From Vitis vinifera (Eukaryota > Streptophyta > Magnoliopsida > Vitales > Vitaceae), in assembly GCF_030704535.1 (NCBI RefSeq), contig NC_081818.1, forward strand, positions 1,625,001 through 1,689,000: 64,000 bases of DNA, written 5' to 3'. The notes under the pieces were generated by a model that worked only from the letters and a program-made list of their open reading frames with translations, was not told where the DNA came from and searched no databases. Shown piece after piece: positions 10,419-21,368 of this stretch (position 1 is the stretch's first letter; each line of letters begins with the position of its first letter). The position numbers and the translations under genes were made by a program.

Positions 10419-13162
10419 TCAATCATAACTAGCATTCAAGAATTTCAGCAATTCGTTTCGTTTGTTTTCTGCTGCCTTATCTTCCTTTGACTTGTCAAGC
10501 TTCAATAGAATCTACAAATGAAGAATCAAAGACTAATAACTACCGCTGCCTATCATAATTAATGAAGGGGCTGTTGAAGGAGAGAGGGCATACCTTTTTG
10601 CCAGAGACAGCACTGCGGCGGACACTGTCATCTTTGCCACGCCCTAAAAACTGGTTGAAGTGAACAAGAAAATGAAACAAGTGGGTAAAAGTAGGTAAAA
10701 ACTGCAATTATAAATCTTGGTGCACAAGACAAACCTTAGAAAGCTGTACAGGACTGCTGCTCCTCTCATCCTGCTCCTTCTATATATGGCTCCCATTTCC
10801 AGGAAAAATCCAACCAGAAACAACATCCAGGCAAGTCAACCAAGCGCCCAGTCGTCAGGTCACAGACCCCAGCTCCAATTTCAAAGAGCCAATCCATAAA
10901 GAGGAAGAAGATATTATAAGCCCCTCAGATATAGAAAAACAGAAACTGTATTTAACCCCAAACAACATTATGATTTTAATGTGTACCATAAAGCACCAAG
11001 GTGGTTTTGTGCAGAGTAAGGGATGTACCCACATGCAAAATAATATTTACTAGCTGACCAGATTGTTAGGCTATTATTTTTCTCCGACATTTTCTTTTAG
11101 TGGTCATTTTCATGATGAGTTTGACAAACCACATAGATGGTTACTGTTTTGAGCTGATTGTCAAAGACCTACATATTGATCCAAGGAAGCTCCCCACCCA
11201 AACATTTGTACATGACTGATGGAACTGATGTTTTCCCGAATGGCATCCTGATCATTACTGATCTTCTCATCAGATATCAAAACTGTTGTCTACAAGTTAA
11301 ATTCTTTACACAATTAGAAGCTTTTCACCACAGATTTCCCAAGGTTAAACTACTGCAATGAGTTTTCAATTGATATTAGACCATTTGAACAGTATAGCTG
11401 TCTCACTATATATATATTAGATAGATTGATAGATAGGTAGATTGATTGATTCTAATAATGAACCATTAGCATATCGGGTAATCATATAAAAAGTTATGTT
11501 ATGTGAAGGCAAAAATACTACAGAGAGAATAGTGGCTTACCTCTTTATCTTTTTGCTTATGACGTTTACGGTGGTGACTCTTGCTTCTTTCTTTTTCCTT
11601 ATTCTAAAAAAGGAGAAGAAGAAAAAAGGGCAATGAAACTACACAGATAGACAAACAGGTAATATAAAAAGGAGAAAAGAAATCCAAACAAGCACCTTCT
11701 TGGGCCTGTCATTGTGCTTGCGTCTCTTCAAATGATTAGATGTTTCATGCTTACTGTCAGAAGAACTATCACTCCTAAGATCATAAATACACAGATGTTA
11801 GCAAGCTTCACATCCCCATTTTTTGGTCAATATTTAGCTAAGCAATAGAATTATGGAAGAATTGACTTCAAAATATTGGATAACTAGATTCCTAACATGG
11901 GTTAGATAATCCTACTTCTAATGGTTGGTAAGACCTTTTTGATTCAGTTACATGAGATTGTGGACATGGCCAGATTGTTTAGATACACAGAAATTAAATC
12001 AAGTTCAAACTATGAACATTGAAAACAATGTTGGGTAACACAAGAAAATTGGTGTTTCTGGTAACAAGACTAGCTGTATTTGTTACAGAGGTCAATCAGA
12101 GTGTTCAGGTTTACACAAAAAAATCAAATTATTTCAAACTAAGCATGTTGACAGACATGTTTTTAGGAATATGTGACAACAATAGAAATGCGAGATTGAA
12201 TAAACAAATAAATGAGCTCTTAAGTGAAGATGAGTTTGGAACCATGGGTTCGAAAAGCCTAAAATAATGAATAACTTAACCACCTACCACTCTCCACATG
12301 GCCAAAGGAGCATGCAAACAAAAACAGTGAGCACTACTATAATATTGTCTTAGGTTCTTAATGAAATACAAGTGGTGAGCATTTGTCTTAGAAACATAAA
12401 ATTTGATGAATGTAATAGATCATAAGAGCAGAACTCCCAAACCAATCCAAAAGGAGTATCTCTACATTATGACTGCAAATTTTATCCAATCCCCAATCCC
12501 TAACACAAATAAAATCCCATCCTCTTGTATTTCTTAGATGGAATCAAAAGCTAGTGCCATAAACACCCAGATTTTCAGACAATAACATTTATGAGCTTGA
12601 AATGACCATCACACAATTAAATTTCCTAAATTATGTTGAAGGCATAACCAAATAGGCACACACTCATATAAGCATGAATCTCATGAGATATAACAACCAT
12701 TAAGTCCCAAACTAGAAAGATAAAACTTGATCTGTATGGTCATGCAAAACCCATAAGGATAAAACCCAAATCCCAAAAGAACAAATAAATTGGACAGAGG
12801 AAATAAGCATCCAACTCCCAGTTTATATTAAACCATCAATCATGAAGAAGGAAAAGTTTCAAAGAATGATTCTTTCAGGAACCATTAAGCAATAGTGGTC
12901 CACCAATACTACCAAGCAACTCATCATTAAGTCTCAAATTTAAATAATAAATCTGAATCTTGATCTAATTAAACTAATCAACAATACAACTGAAACCATT
13001 AATGCAAAAAAAATGTCTTCATAAGATTGAAATTATCTCGGCAATTGCACTATCAAACACACAAATGGGTTGTGCATGAACCCATCCAACAAAATATATG
13101 GGTGTCAAAGGCAGGCTTGCTAGAGTTTGGTTTATATTCCAGCTTAAATTCAGCTCAAATCA

Positions 13163-13204
<42 letters not shown>

Positions 13205-13903
13205 CGAAGGAGAACCTTCTACAATCCTAAAATGATCTCAGAAATTATGTAGCCCGGTTAGAGTGCATGATTGTTTGGCTCCATCAACACAACATACAAT
13301 GCAAGATTCTAACTTTAATTTCTTTACTTTTTCCACGTTTTCTTGCAACACAAACAGGCATTAATTTTAAGAAACATCACAAGAATATTCAAATTATAGC
13401 ACGAATTTTATATAATCATGCACACCAAACACAAGGAAAATAGATGAGCAAAAAAAAAAAAAAAACAGAAAATTGGGGCTTTGGAGGATCCTACAAATAA
13501 TAGAAAAACCCAACATTGAAAATTCGAATCCAATTCTCTTTCTCTTTCTCTTTCTTTTTCTTCCACAAATTTTCTCAGAAACCAAACGGATCATCAATCC
13601 GTAAAACAAAAAAAACAAAAACCTCAAAGAGAATCGAAGAAATAACAAAGACCCGTACATCACAGATTGATAGAAAAACACATAAAAATTAACGAAATGA
13701 ATATTTCAAGGTTTCTTGAAGGACCTGGAATAATCGATGGAGGAGGAGGATGAAGAATCGGAGTGCCGACGGCGACGCTTCGTGTGAGAGCGACTCTTCT
13801 TGCGGATCTTGAGGGCGTCATCTTTTTCTCGGCGATGAAGACGTCGGCGACGGTGGTCCCGGCGGGATGAGTCAGAGGACGAGGACGACGTCGATGCCGC
13901 CAT
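10419..13903 (-). CDS. Small RS/KR-rich nuclear protein, uncharacterised (5 exons, 156 aa)
   Basis: Exons (minus): 13725-13903, 11696-11774, 11541-11603, 10594-10650, 10419-10511; total 471 nt, in frame to a TGA. The protein starts MAASTSSSSSDSSRRDH. Residues 1 to about 100 are serine, arginine and lysine rich, with RRRR, SRSHTKRRRR, SSSSSSIDYSR and HHRKRHKQKDK stretches, an RS-like disordered region with several possible nuclear localisation signals. The last 50 residues are different: a GRGKDDSVRR segment, then ISLKL-like LLKLDKSKEDKAAENKR and LLKFLNASYD at the end, probably a short helix. From composition I infer a nuclear, perhaps splicing- or speckle-associated protein. Conserved uncharacterised plant proteins with such a tail exist in my memory, but I cannot name the gene. 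Intron 1 is about 1.95 kb and holds an AT microsatellite. All introns are GT-AG. The exon 4 acceptor was chosen to keep the frame. Confidence 0.8.
11405..11452. repeat. Imperfect GATA/GATT microsatellite
   Basis: TATATATATTAGATAGATTG and the following GATAGATAGGTAGATTGATT run, just downstream of exon 3 of the RS-rich gene, inside its third intron. Confidence 0.6.
13166..13202. repeat. (AT)n microsatellite
   Basis: Uninterrupted alternating A and T of about 37 bp in intron 1 of the RS-rich gene. Confidence 0.95.
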
Positions 13904-14125
13904 AGAAAACGGGAGCGTTTGAGCTGCGCTTTGAGGCTCTCATCCAAAACTGGGATCCCTATACTGGAATCGAGATTTGAAACGTCGTCGTTTTGATGGT
14001 TCGCTTCAACATGTTGCCTAACCCAAGCTTAATTCAAGTATTGCTTTCAAATTTGGATTAAAATTGAGTTAATTTTAAATGAGTAAAAGTAAAAACTTTG
14101 GATTTGATCATATAAATGGAATTTA

Positions 14126-14262
14126 CCAAGTTAAGAGTGCATTTGGCAATCATTTTAGGAAGTGTTTTTAGTTTTTCTAATTTTTAAAAGATAAAAAATT
14201 TTAATATTAAAAAAATTAAAAACATTTCTTAAAATTACATCCAAACATGTTCTAATTGAGTT
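14126..14262. repeat. MITE-like fragment, family B
   Basis: Begins AAGAGTGCATTTGGCAATCA and ends near ACATCCAAACATGTTCT. Similar heads (GAGT-CATTTGACA) occur at about 21.2, 51.65 and 57.6 kb. Short, AT-rich, no coding content. Confidence 0.4.
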
Positions 14263-15746
14263 ATGAAATAAGGTAAAAATAAACTAAAATAATAATAATA
14301 ATTAAATTTTACATCTATTTATCTAATCATTACATCAATTAGTTATCTAGGTTGAGATTGAGTGAGGAAAAGCCATCAAGAATATTAATAGTAGAGCAAT
14401 AGGGTGCAATGAAAACAAATATAACTAATTGAAGTAAAGAATATTTACCTTACTTGAAAAGATGGAAGATGGGGAAATTCTACCAACAACATCAACCTCA
14501 ACCACATCCAAATTGGTTCAATTCTTTAGCTTTTCATGTATAATTGATTGTTTTAAACATTTGTGATATTATAATGTTACATTGATTCAATCTATTTGCA
14601 ACATTTATGATACAGTGATCTCATATTCTTGGATCAGGTTTTGAACATCTTATCTAAAAACCAATAGGTCCAATGAGGATGTATTAAACGTTTTATAGTA
14701 TTTGAAATCACATCTCATAAGCATGTTCTAAGAGTTTGAATGACGCAACCTTAGGTTTAAAAGCAGTATTATTACATCCTAACATATACAACACTCCCAT
14801 AACACAAATCCATAACAGTTGATTCATGATATTTATGAATCAAGATTTGATCATCTCATTTGAAAATCAATTGGTGTCCAACAAGGGTAAGTCAAATCCT
14901 TTGTGGAATTCAACATTATACCCTAGCTATTAGTCTATCATAAGAATCATCATTAAGGTGACTCGTCCTCGAGTTTAAGATCTTCATTATTGCACCCTAT
15001 TATATAGCAATTCTGTTAGATGAAAAATGTGACAATTCATGTAGATATTATTTGCCTAAGGCTACTAACTTCATGCCCATAGAATGTCATCTTTGGAACT
15101 TCTTGGAGGTGACATGGCAAATCATGTTCAACCTATTACGTTGACATGTTGTCTTTGTCATAGCCAATATGATCCATGAGTTGTCAAACTTAGCATTTCT
15201 TTAGTTGAAGGCTACGTTTGAACTATGTGAGACACTATATTGATGCACTATCGCATATATATCATTAGATGAGTCGCTCCTCGTATATATCATAAACTTT
15301 TCTTACAATTTGGGACATCACAAAAAATATATGTTTTCTTTATGATCTTAAGATCAACATGATCTATACCTCCTTTGGTTTTTCTTAATCGTGATCCATC
15401 ACGCCATGACCATGGTTTTAAAATATTAATTGAGGATGTAATAGGTGCGGTATCAAGGGTGATGAGCACAAGGCCTGTAAGGGGTGGTTTCTATGATTTC
15501 ATGTAAGGCCATAACAAATTAAAGATCAATCCATGAACGTGAAAATTTCATAGGGAATTTTGTATGTACCTACATGGATCTCAAAAGGAAAATGATCACA
15601 TTCCAATGCTTTCTATTCAATATATGATCTTTATAGTTTCTTTCTATATGTCTTTTGATAATGGAGGATGGTGAGTTTATCTTCAAACTTAGTAGTCGTT
15701 CACACACACAGAAGGAAGACGAAAAAGAGAACGTTACAAGCTCTCA
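14263..15746. other. Intergenic, no gene recognised
   Basis: Moderately AT-rich sequence between the RS-rich gene and the first PME. It has phrases such as CTCATTTGAAAATCAATTGG and TTTGAAATCACATCTCATAAG that recall old transposon remnants, also weakly echoed at about 29.9-30.1 kb. No long reading frame or RNA gene was seen. The last part should contain the 3' UTR of the PME, which reads leftward. Confidence 0.35.
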
Positions 15747-17612
15747 TCAAATCCTACCCTGAGACTTAGTAGTCACGTTCGAAAGGAGTGTGAATAAACC
15801 GGAGTTGTAGGGCACTCCTGTAGAAGGAATCCATCGATCACCCGATAGGAATCTTCCCGGCGCAAAGTCTATAGCGTGGGAAGGTTTGATCGTCTTGATT
15901 CCTCTCCATTTCACCCGGTCGTGTGTCTTTGCACCAGGGCCTCTATTTCTGAACTCTGTGTAGAAGCATGTCCTCAAAGCGAAATCCCCCGCCCATGGCA
16001 ACCACCCAGAAGGCTGAATCAAATCTTCTATGTAAGATTCCATGATAATAGTCCTTGAGAACTCCTTCCATGGCCTCCCAAGGTATGACTTGAGTTCATT
16101 TCTGTATGGATAGTACTCAGGGTCTGCAGTGAAGGTCGAGTTCTGGATGATAATGGCGGATGGCTGGCGCCTCTCCTTCCTTCCCTGTGCGGTTACTATA
16201 CATTGCTGATTGTCCAGTGGCTTCCTTACGACGAACGTGCAGTTTTGGAATATCACAGCTGCATCACCGAATATGAAATCGATAGTGCCTGAGATGGTGC
16301 AGTCGCGGTAGAACTGGCGCTTGGTGTGCGTGTAGAGCGTGTCTTGGTAGCCGTCCATTTGACAGTTGTAGAAGATTGACCTATCAGATTGAACCCGCAA
16401 CGCTACAGCTTGATGCTTTGCTGCGCCTGCAGAATTCTCAAAACCGATACCCTTAGCGATGAAACCATCTCCGAGCACAGCTGCATCAAATTCATAGAGT
16501 CAGGTAAGGTAACAGTCCAACAGGCCAAGAATGTATATATATATTTATCAGACAGACTTATGCTAGGAAGGCATACCAACAGTGGCGGTTTTGAAGGTGG
16601 GTGTTCCATCAACGAAGTTTAAGCTTCCGGTGATCTTGGTCTTAGTTGGGCCATCGCCCACCATCATTAGATTGGTGAAGGTCTTATTTATCTGCACTTG
16701 TTCTTCGTAAATTCCTTTCTTGATGTACAATATGAAGGTTTGGTTGCTGAACTTGGGGAGCTGCCGAATGGCTTCGTTAATAGTCTTGAAATCCCCGCTC
16801 CCATCCTTGGCCACAGTCAGGTTAGGTTTGAGCTCGGAAACGTTAGCTTGAAGGAGTTTTCGGCCTTCAGAATGGCTCCAGTAGGGGAACTCATCATCTA
16901 TGTGATTATCAGGATCTGCAGGGTCATCAGAAAGGAGGCGTCGGTTGAGGTTAGCGAGCTGTAAGTTGGAAAGGATGGAGGAGACTTCGCCGACAATGGC
17001 CAGGCCATTGCTGCTCAGCTCCATGGAGGTCTTCAAGATCTGCCTCATTTTCTCTCCAGCATCTCCTGTTGTGTTTTCAAAGCCATCCAAGCAAGTCTCT
17101 TGGTATGTGATGACAGCGCTGAGCCAAATCTTTATATCAGCAATTATGTTATCCATCTTGCTGTAATCAAAGTCACCCACTTGGTTAAATGATTTCTTGA
17201 GGTCATCAATGGCGTAATTCACCAGGTCCTCACAGTTCTGGAGGGCCTGTGATGCTCTTGGGTCCTTGTTGAGCTCCTGTAAGAGAGTTGAGTTCTTAGC
17301 AGCCGCAGAAAGGTGTTCCATGGCAGATGCAAAAGCTGCCTGAACAAGGTCTTTCGGGTCAGTTGTATTGCCTGCCTTGGACGTGAGGCTGTTTACACAA
17401 GCGTCCTTATAATCAGTGGGTTGGCAAATGGCCTGGATAGCTTTCATTGAAGAAGAAATCTCTTGTTTTTGGGCATTTCCGGAATCACTGGAGCTAGAGC
17501 TAACACTAGCAATCACGGCAATCACCATGGCCACCAGGAATATCGATGAAAAGCCAATAATGGCCAATTTCTTCTTCTTACCTCTATCATTATTGTAATA
17601 GTTTTGAGCCAT
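15747..17612 (-). CDS. Pectin methylesterase with PMEI pro-domain, type I (2 exons, 589 aa)
   Basis: Removes methyl esters from cell-wall homogalacturonan. Exons 16577-17612 and 15747-16480; intron 96 bp, phase 1, joining TATV and AVLGDGF. I start at MAQNYYNND rather than 17 codons upstream (17663), because it gives a normal basic N-terminus followed by a membrane anchor (about residues 16-37). The PMEI domain has the four expected cysteines (about 63, 72, 127, 174). Two subtilase-type processing motifs follow, RRLL (about 224) and RKLL (about 251). The pectinesterase domain shows Q369 (KHQAVALR), Q391-D392 (GYQDTLY), D413 (DFIFG) and R481 (LGRPW). The usual FIFGN reads FIFGD here, a conservative oddity. 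All catalytic residues are present, so it should be active after Golgi processing. Ending style (FRNRGPGA) recalls pollen-type PMEs, an inference only. It is the downstream member of a same-strand tandem pair. Confidence 0.95.
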
Positions 17613-17848
17613 ATTCAATAACCCAGCAACTCTTTCAACACCCCAAGGGAGCAAAAAGAACAAGAAAAACCTCCCTGATCTTATTCTCTAATTCTTCAGA
17701 AATTCCCCTTTGAGGCAAAAGAGCTGCTCAACAGCTCAAATACAATCAGAAGAGGGTCTGCAGAACTGCAAAGCAAAACCTCTTCTATCTTCTTTGCTAG
17801 TTTGCCACCCCAATGCGGAGTGTAAGTCTCTAATTTTTATAGGGAATT

Positions 17849-17856
17849 TATTTATA
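17849..17856 (-). promoter_or_regulatory. TATA box of the first PME
   Basis: TATAAATA on the minus strand, about 235 bp before the chosen ATG at 17612, which would give a 5' UTR of roughly 200 nt. Confidence 0.55.
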
Positions 17857-18444
17857 AGAAGGAAGGTAGGAGAAGATGGAGTTGGTTATTTCAGTTATCA
17901 AACAAGAGGCTTGGAGGGAAAAGAGTGTCTCCACAAAACTATTAAAGGTTGGTTAAGTTACTCCAAACATAGCACATGCTTCTCATTCCAAAGACTACCT
18001 AAATTTTAGCCCTTAATTTACTCGATTTAGGCCTTTGAGATAAGTCTTGTTTGTTATCATTTAATGCCATTGAAGCCTGTAATTTTGAACTAATTCCGTA
18101 CTAATACATTGATCACTGATGGGACATAGTTAAGATAAAATGAACGTATTGATGTTGAAGATGATAATTGTTTGTATTCTTGTAATATTAATTATTAGAA
18201 GGATATGTACTAATAACACGCTACAAAGCAATTCCAATACAAATAGAAGTTCTTGCACTTAGTTGTTCCACAGAAATCCTTAGAAAAATAGACACTTCAC
18301 CCTCATTTCATATCCAATCTTACACCTACCATGCATCTGAAACTGACCTAATTTCACTCGAGGTACCACAAAATGTGTACCTCTGAAACAATACAAATAT
18401 ATATATGATCACAAATGTTGAAAAATTACAGGTTCATACATGAC
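17857..18444. other. Intergenic between the two PMEs
   Basis: Holds the promoter of the left PME and the 3' end of the right one. No other gene is seen. Confidence 0.5.
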
Positions 18445-20238
18445 TTAATTCTTCAAACCTGCTGAGAATCTGACGCCAGTGGATGGCAGCCATGAAAGCC
18501 CATCAATGAACCGCCCAACGGTGAAGAAGTTAGCCACCGAAGTATCCTGAATTTTATGATAACCTGGCCATTGGACGCGGCCAGACAACAGTGCACCGGG
18601 GCCATAATTCCTATACTCACCATAGTACAATGTGCCTAAAGCAAAGTTCCCATTCCATTCTAGCCATCCTCTGGGCTGGACCAGGCTGCTCATGTAAGTA
18701 TTCAAGAAAACAGTCCTTGAATACTGCTTCCATGGCCTCCCCAAGTAAGTTGGTTGAGTGGCATAGACATAGCTGTCTTGGATGGAGAATCCAGTGCTCT
18801 GGTCTGGGCTTTTCCGGCCTTGTGCGGTGATTGTGACCTTCTGTAGGGGCAATGGTTTTCGGGTGAAGATCTTGCAGTTCTGGAGGACTGCTGCACCATT
18901 CCCAAATATGAAGTCTATGGTGCCATGGATGTCACATTCACGGTAGAATTGGCGGAGGGAGTGGGCGTAAAGGGTGTCCTGGTAACCCTCCATGCTGCAG
19001 CGGTAGAACGCGGACTGATCAGAATCTACGCGCAGCGCAACACCCTGAAAGTTCTTTGGTCCGGCCGTGTTCCTAAAGGTTATGTCTCTAGCTATGAATC
19101 CCTTCCCAGACACAGCTGCAAGAAGAAAATTTAGAATTGGGATATGCATGCAATGAAAGGAAAACTGATAAAATAGCAGTTTAGCAGACTCACCAACAGT
19201 GGCAGTTCTGAAAGTGGTCCATCCTTGCATGAAATTTCGGTTTCCGGTGACCACAGTGGCTCCAATTCCATCCCCAACAATCATGATCTTGGTCTTTTTC
19301 TTCTTCATATCTATGTTCTCCTTGTAAACTCCCTTCTTCACGTATATGATATACCTCCTGTTGCTATAGCTTGGAGCTTCATAAATGGCCTGCGCAATTG
19401 ATCGGTAATGACCGCTGCCATCCAGCGATACAATGGTGTCTACCCCCATTTGGTTTGGATGGGCAAGAAGAAGGTCTTTATCCCCGTCCGTCATCCATTT
19501 TGGGAAGTCCTGACTTGGGCTTTTTTCGGTACTATTTCGGGGAGGTTTAAAGGGCAAGCTATGGAGTTGAACATACATGGCTAGAACATTACTGATGAGC
19601 TGTGTGACTTGCTTCAGGCTTCCTCTGATGAAGCTCTCGATTCGACGGTCCGTGCCCTCGAAGCCTTCCAGGCATGTGTCTTGGTTACTCAGCGCAGCAC
19701 TCAACCATGCCTTCAGGTTTCCTTCAGATTGAACATTCGTGGAACCAGCTCGAATACTCTTCATCTCCAGCAAGGACCAGGCCAGCTCTGAGACTGAAAA
19801 ATCAAGCAGTTCCTTGCAGTCTTCAATGGCTATTTGTTCACGATAACTACTTGACAAAGCATTGAACCTGGTAACCATTTGAACGGCGATTCGGGCTTCA
19901 TTGAGGGTGGTCTTGAGGGCGGCAGTCAGGATGGAACTGGGGCTGCGAGGCCCCATACTTTCAAGCTCATTGTGGATGCTGGAGACACATGAACTGTAGT
20001 TCTCCACTTTGGCGCAAGCTTGTATGATCAGGGCTTGAAGGGTCTGGTTTTGGTCTTTGGAGGAGGAGGCATGGGGGAGAGGTTCAAGGGTTTGGTTTTG
20101 GGCATTGAAGGAGGAGGCATGGGGGAGAGGTTCAAGGGTTTGGTTTTGTGCATTGAAGGAGGTTCCATGGGAGAGGGCTTCAAGGGAAGGTAAAAGGATT
20201 AGAATAAGAAAGAAATTGGCTGAATTGGCGAAGGCCAT
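18445..20238 (-). CDS. Pectin methylesterase with PMEI pro-domain and N-terminal repeats (2 exons, 571 aa)
   Basis: Exons 19194-20238 and 18445-19115; the 78-nt intron sits at the same place and phase (TATV|AVSGKGF) as in the neighbouring PME. A signal peptide (MAFANSANFFLILILLPS) is followed by three 16-residue repeats of type LEPLPHASSFNAQNQT (residues 19-66), each with an NQT sequon. The PMEI domain has cysteines in QAC, YSSC, DCKELL and DTCLEGF. The pectinesterase domain has Q372, Q394-D395 (GYQDTLY), D416 (DFIFG) and R475 (LGRPW), so it should be catalytically competent. Where relatives have RRLL or RKLL this one reads GDKDLLLA, so pro-domain cleavage may be weak or use another site. The intron is a multiple of three and stop-free, so the genomic frame reads straight through. 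Tandem paralogue of the PME about 0.8 kb downstream. Confidence 0.95.
   Translation of the reverse strand: MAFANSANFFLILILLPSLEALSHGTSFNAQNQTLEPLPHASSFNAQNQTLEPLPHASSSKDQNQTLQALIIQACAKVENYSSCVSSIHNELESMGPRSPSSILTAALKTTLNEARIAVQMVTRFNALSSSYREQIAIEDCKELLDFSVSELAWSLLEMKSIRAGSTNVQSEGNLKAWLSAALSNQDTCLEGFEGTDRRIESFIRGSLKQVTQLISNVLAMYVQLHSLPFKPPRNSTEKSPSQDFPKWMTDGDKDLLLAHPNQMGVDTIVSLDGSGHYRSIAQAIYEAPSYSNRRYIIYVKKGVYKENIDMKKKKTKIMIVGDGIGATVVTGNRNFMQGWTTFRTATVGESAKLLFYQFSFHCMHIPILNFLLAAVSGKGFIARDITFRNTAGPKNFQGVALRVDSDQSAFYRCSMEGYQDTLYAHSLRQFYRECDIHGTIDFIFGNGAAVLQNCKIFTRKPLPLQKVTITAQGRKSPDQSTGFSIQDSYVYATQPTYLGRPWKQYSRTVFLNTYMSSLVQPRGWLEWNGNFALGTLYYGEYRNYGPGALLSGRVQWPGYHKIQDTSVANFFTVGRFIDGLSWLPSTGVRFSAGLKN
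19116..19193 (-). other. 78-nt stop-free intron in the second PME
   Basis: GTGAGT donor and TTGCAG acceptor. The length is 26 codons with no stop. Removal restores the conserved TATVAVSGKGF junction, so it is a true intron. Retention would add 26 residues in front of the catalytic core. Confidence 0.9.
20041..20184 (-). repeat. 48-bp coding tandem repeat, 3 copies
   Basis: Three in-frame 48-bp units encode LEALSHGTSFNAQNQT, LEPLPHASSFNAQNQT and LEPLPHASSSKDQNQT. The middle unit shares its first half with one neighbour and its second half with the other, as expected for unequal exchange. Confidence 0.93.
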
Positions 20239-20244
20239 TGCTTA

Positions 20245-21177
20245 GCTATGAAATATGATGGACAACTAGAAAGGAAGAGATTTTCGGGGAGCCTTTTTAA
20301 AGAGAAAAACTCTTTGACATGTACAGATGGAAGGATTGTTTGTCCTGAAAGAAATACTTTTACCCACAGCAAAGCTCAAGTTATGCTTCCTTGGGAGCTT
20401 GGTTTCATATTCCTTTCTGCTCTGCTTCTTCTCCAAACTTTTGAGGGATTCCCTAATTGTACTCCACCAAAACCGAGACCAAGACCAATCAGTCTGCAAC
20501 ACAGCCATCTTATGCAGTATTCAATCAGGGTGATCAAAGTGTTTGTTGGGTTGGTTTGGAGGAGGTTAAGATTGATTCTTAATTGTGACTTGGGTTGGTG
20601 GCTAGATGCTTGTTTGTACGTGTCAAAAAGATTAAGCAAAACTTTACCCATAAATTCGATCAAATGCAAATAGTTTAGTCTTAATTAATCTACAATTATA
20701 TAATGAAGAATTTACATAATAAGCATCAGATTTTTTCAGCCTCTGAACTCAAATTTCAAAGTGAGAAAACACAAAAGAAAAGGTGGAGTTTCATTGCCCA
20801 TGGAAGTAATGTATCCAACTTTTACCTTTCCTTCAGGCCTTTTCATCTACCACAAGACTTTGATTCTCAGGAACCCTAAAAAGGGAAAAGAAAAAGATAG
20901 AATGCCAGTTTAGACCCCATAAGATTTTCAATCTTCTTTCTCAACCTTCATCACTTTCTCCCATAGAAAGTGAGTATACAGGATGTACAGGCTTTATACC
21001 AAGTTCCTAACTTGCCATTACATTTTCCTCTTTACATCTTTCATTCCAACCAAACTACCAGACAAAAGAAATTACCTTTCCAGCTTTCCTTCCAATTTTT
21101 GAATGAATCGACTTCAACTTCCTCACAACAGTTCCATCTCATTAGCATGAAAAAATACCTAATCTTCGACTCAACGG
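20245..21177. other. Upstream region of the second PME
   Basis: A weak TTTAAAAA TATA-like site lies at about 20290 on the minus strand. A 141-codon forward frame (20248-20673) starts in this promoter, has no domain and is not taken as a gene. Nothing else is recognised. Confidence 0.4.
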
Positions 21178-21368
21178 TTTAAGAGTCCATTTGACAATAT
21201 TTTTAAAAAACAATTCAATCCTAAAAAATGTTTTTAAAGAAAAATAAAGTATTTAACAAAATTTAGAAAACACTTTTAAAAAATTAAAAAATCACTTGAT
21301 AAGTGATCCTTAAAAAAACCATTTCTAGAAAAAACGCTTCTACTAAAAGCTCTTCAAAAAGAAACACT
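21178..21368. repeat. MITE-like fragment, family B
   Basis: Starts AAGAGTCCATTTGACAATAT and continues with AT-rich TTTTTAAAA runs to about AAACACTGTCTAAG. It resembles the heads at 14.1, 51.65 and 57.6 kb. Confidence 0.4.

Noticed and set aside
13660-13947. 95-codon minus frame overlapping exon 1 of the RS-rich gene
   Set aside because: Alternative frame of the real exon; it cannot be joined to the other exons and lacks any domain.
18445-20238. Reading the second PME as one uninterrupted 597-codon gene
   Set aside because: The 26 extra residues interrupt the universally conserved TATVAV-GKGF junction, and clean GT and AG sites bound them, so they are an intron.
20248-20673. 141-codon forward reading frame
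   Set aside because: It starts 10 bp upstream of the PME start codon on the other strand, has no domain and overlaps the PME promoter.
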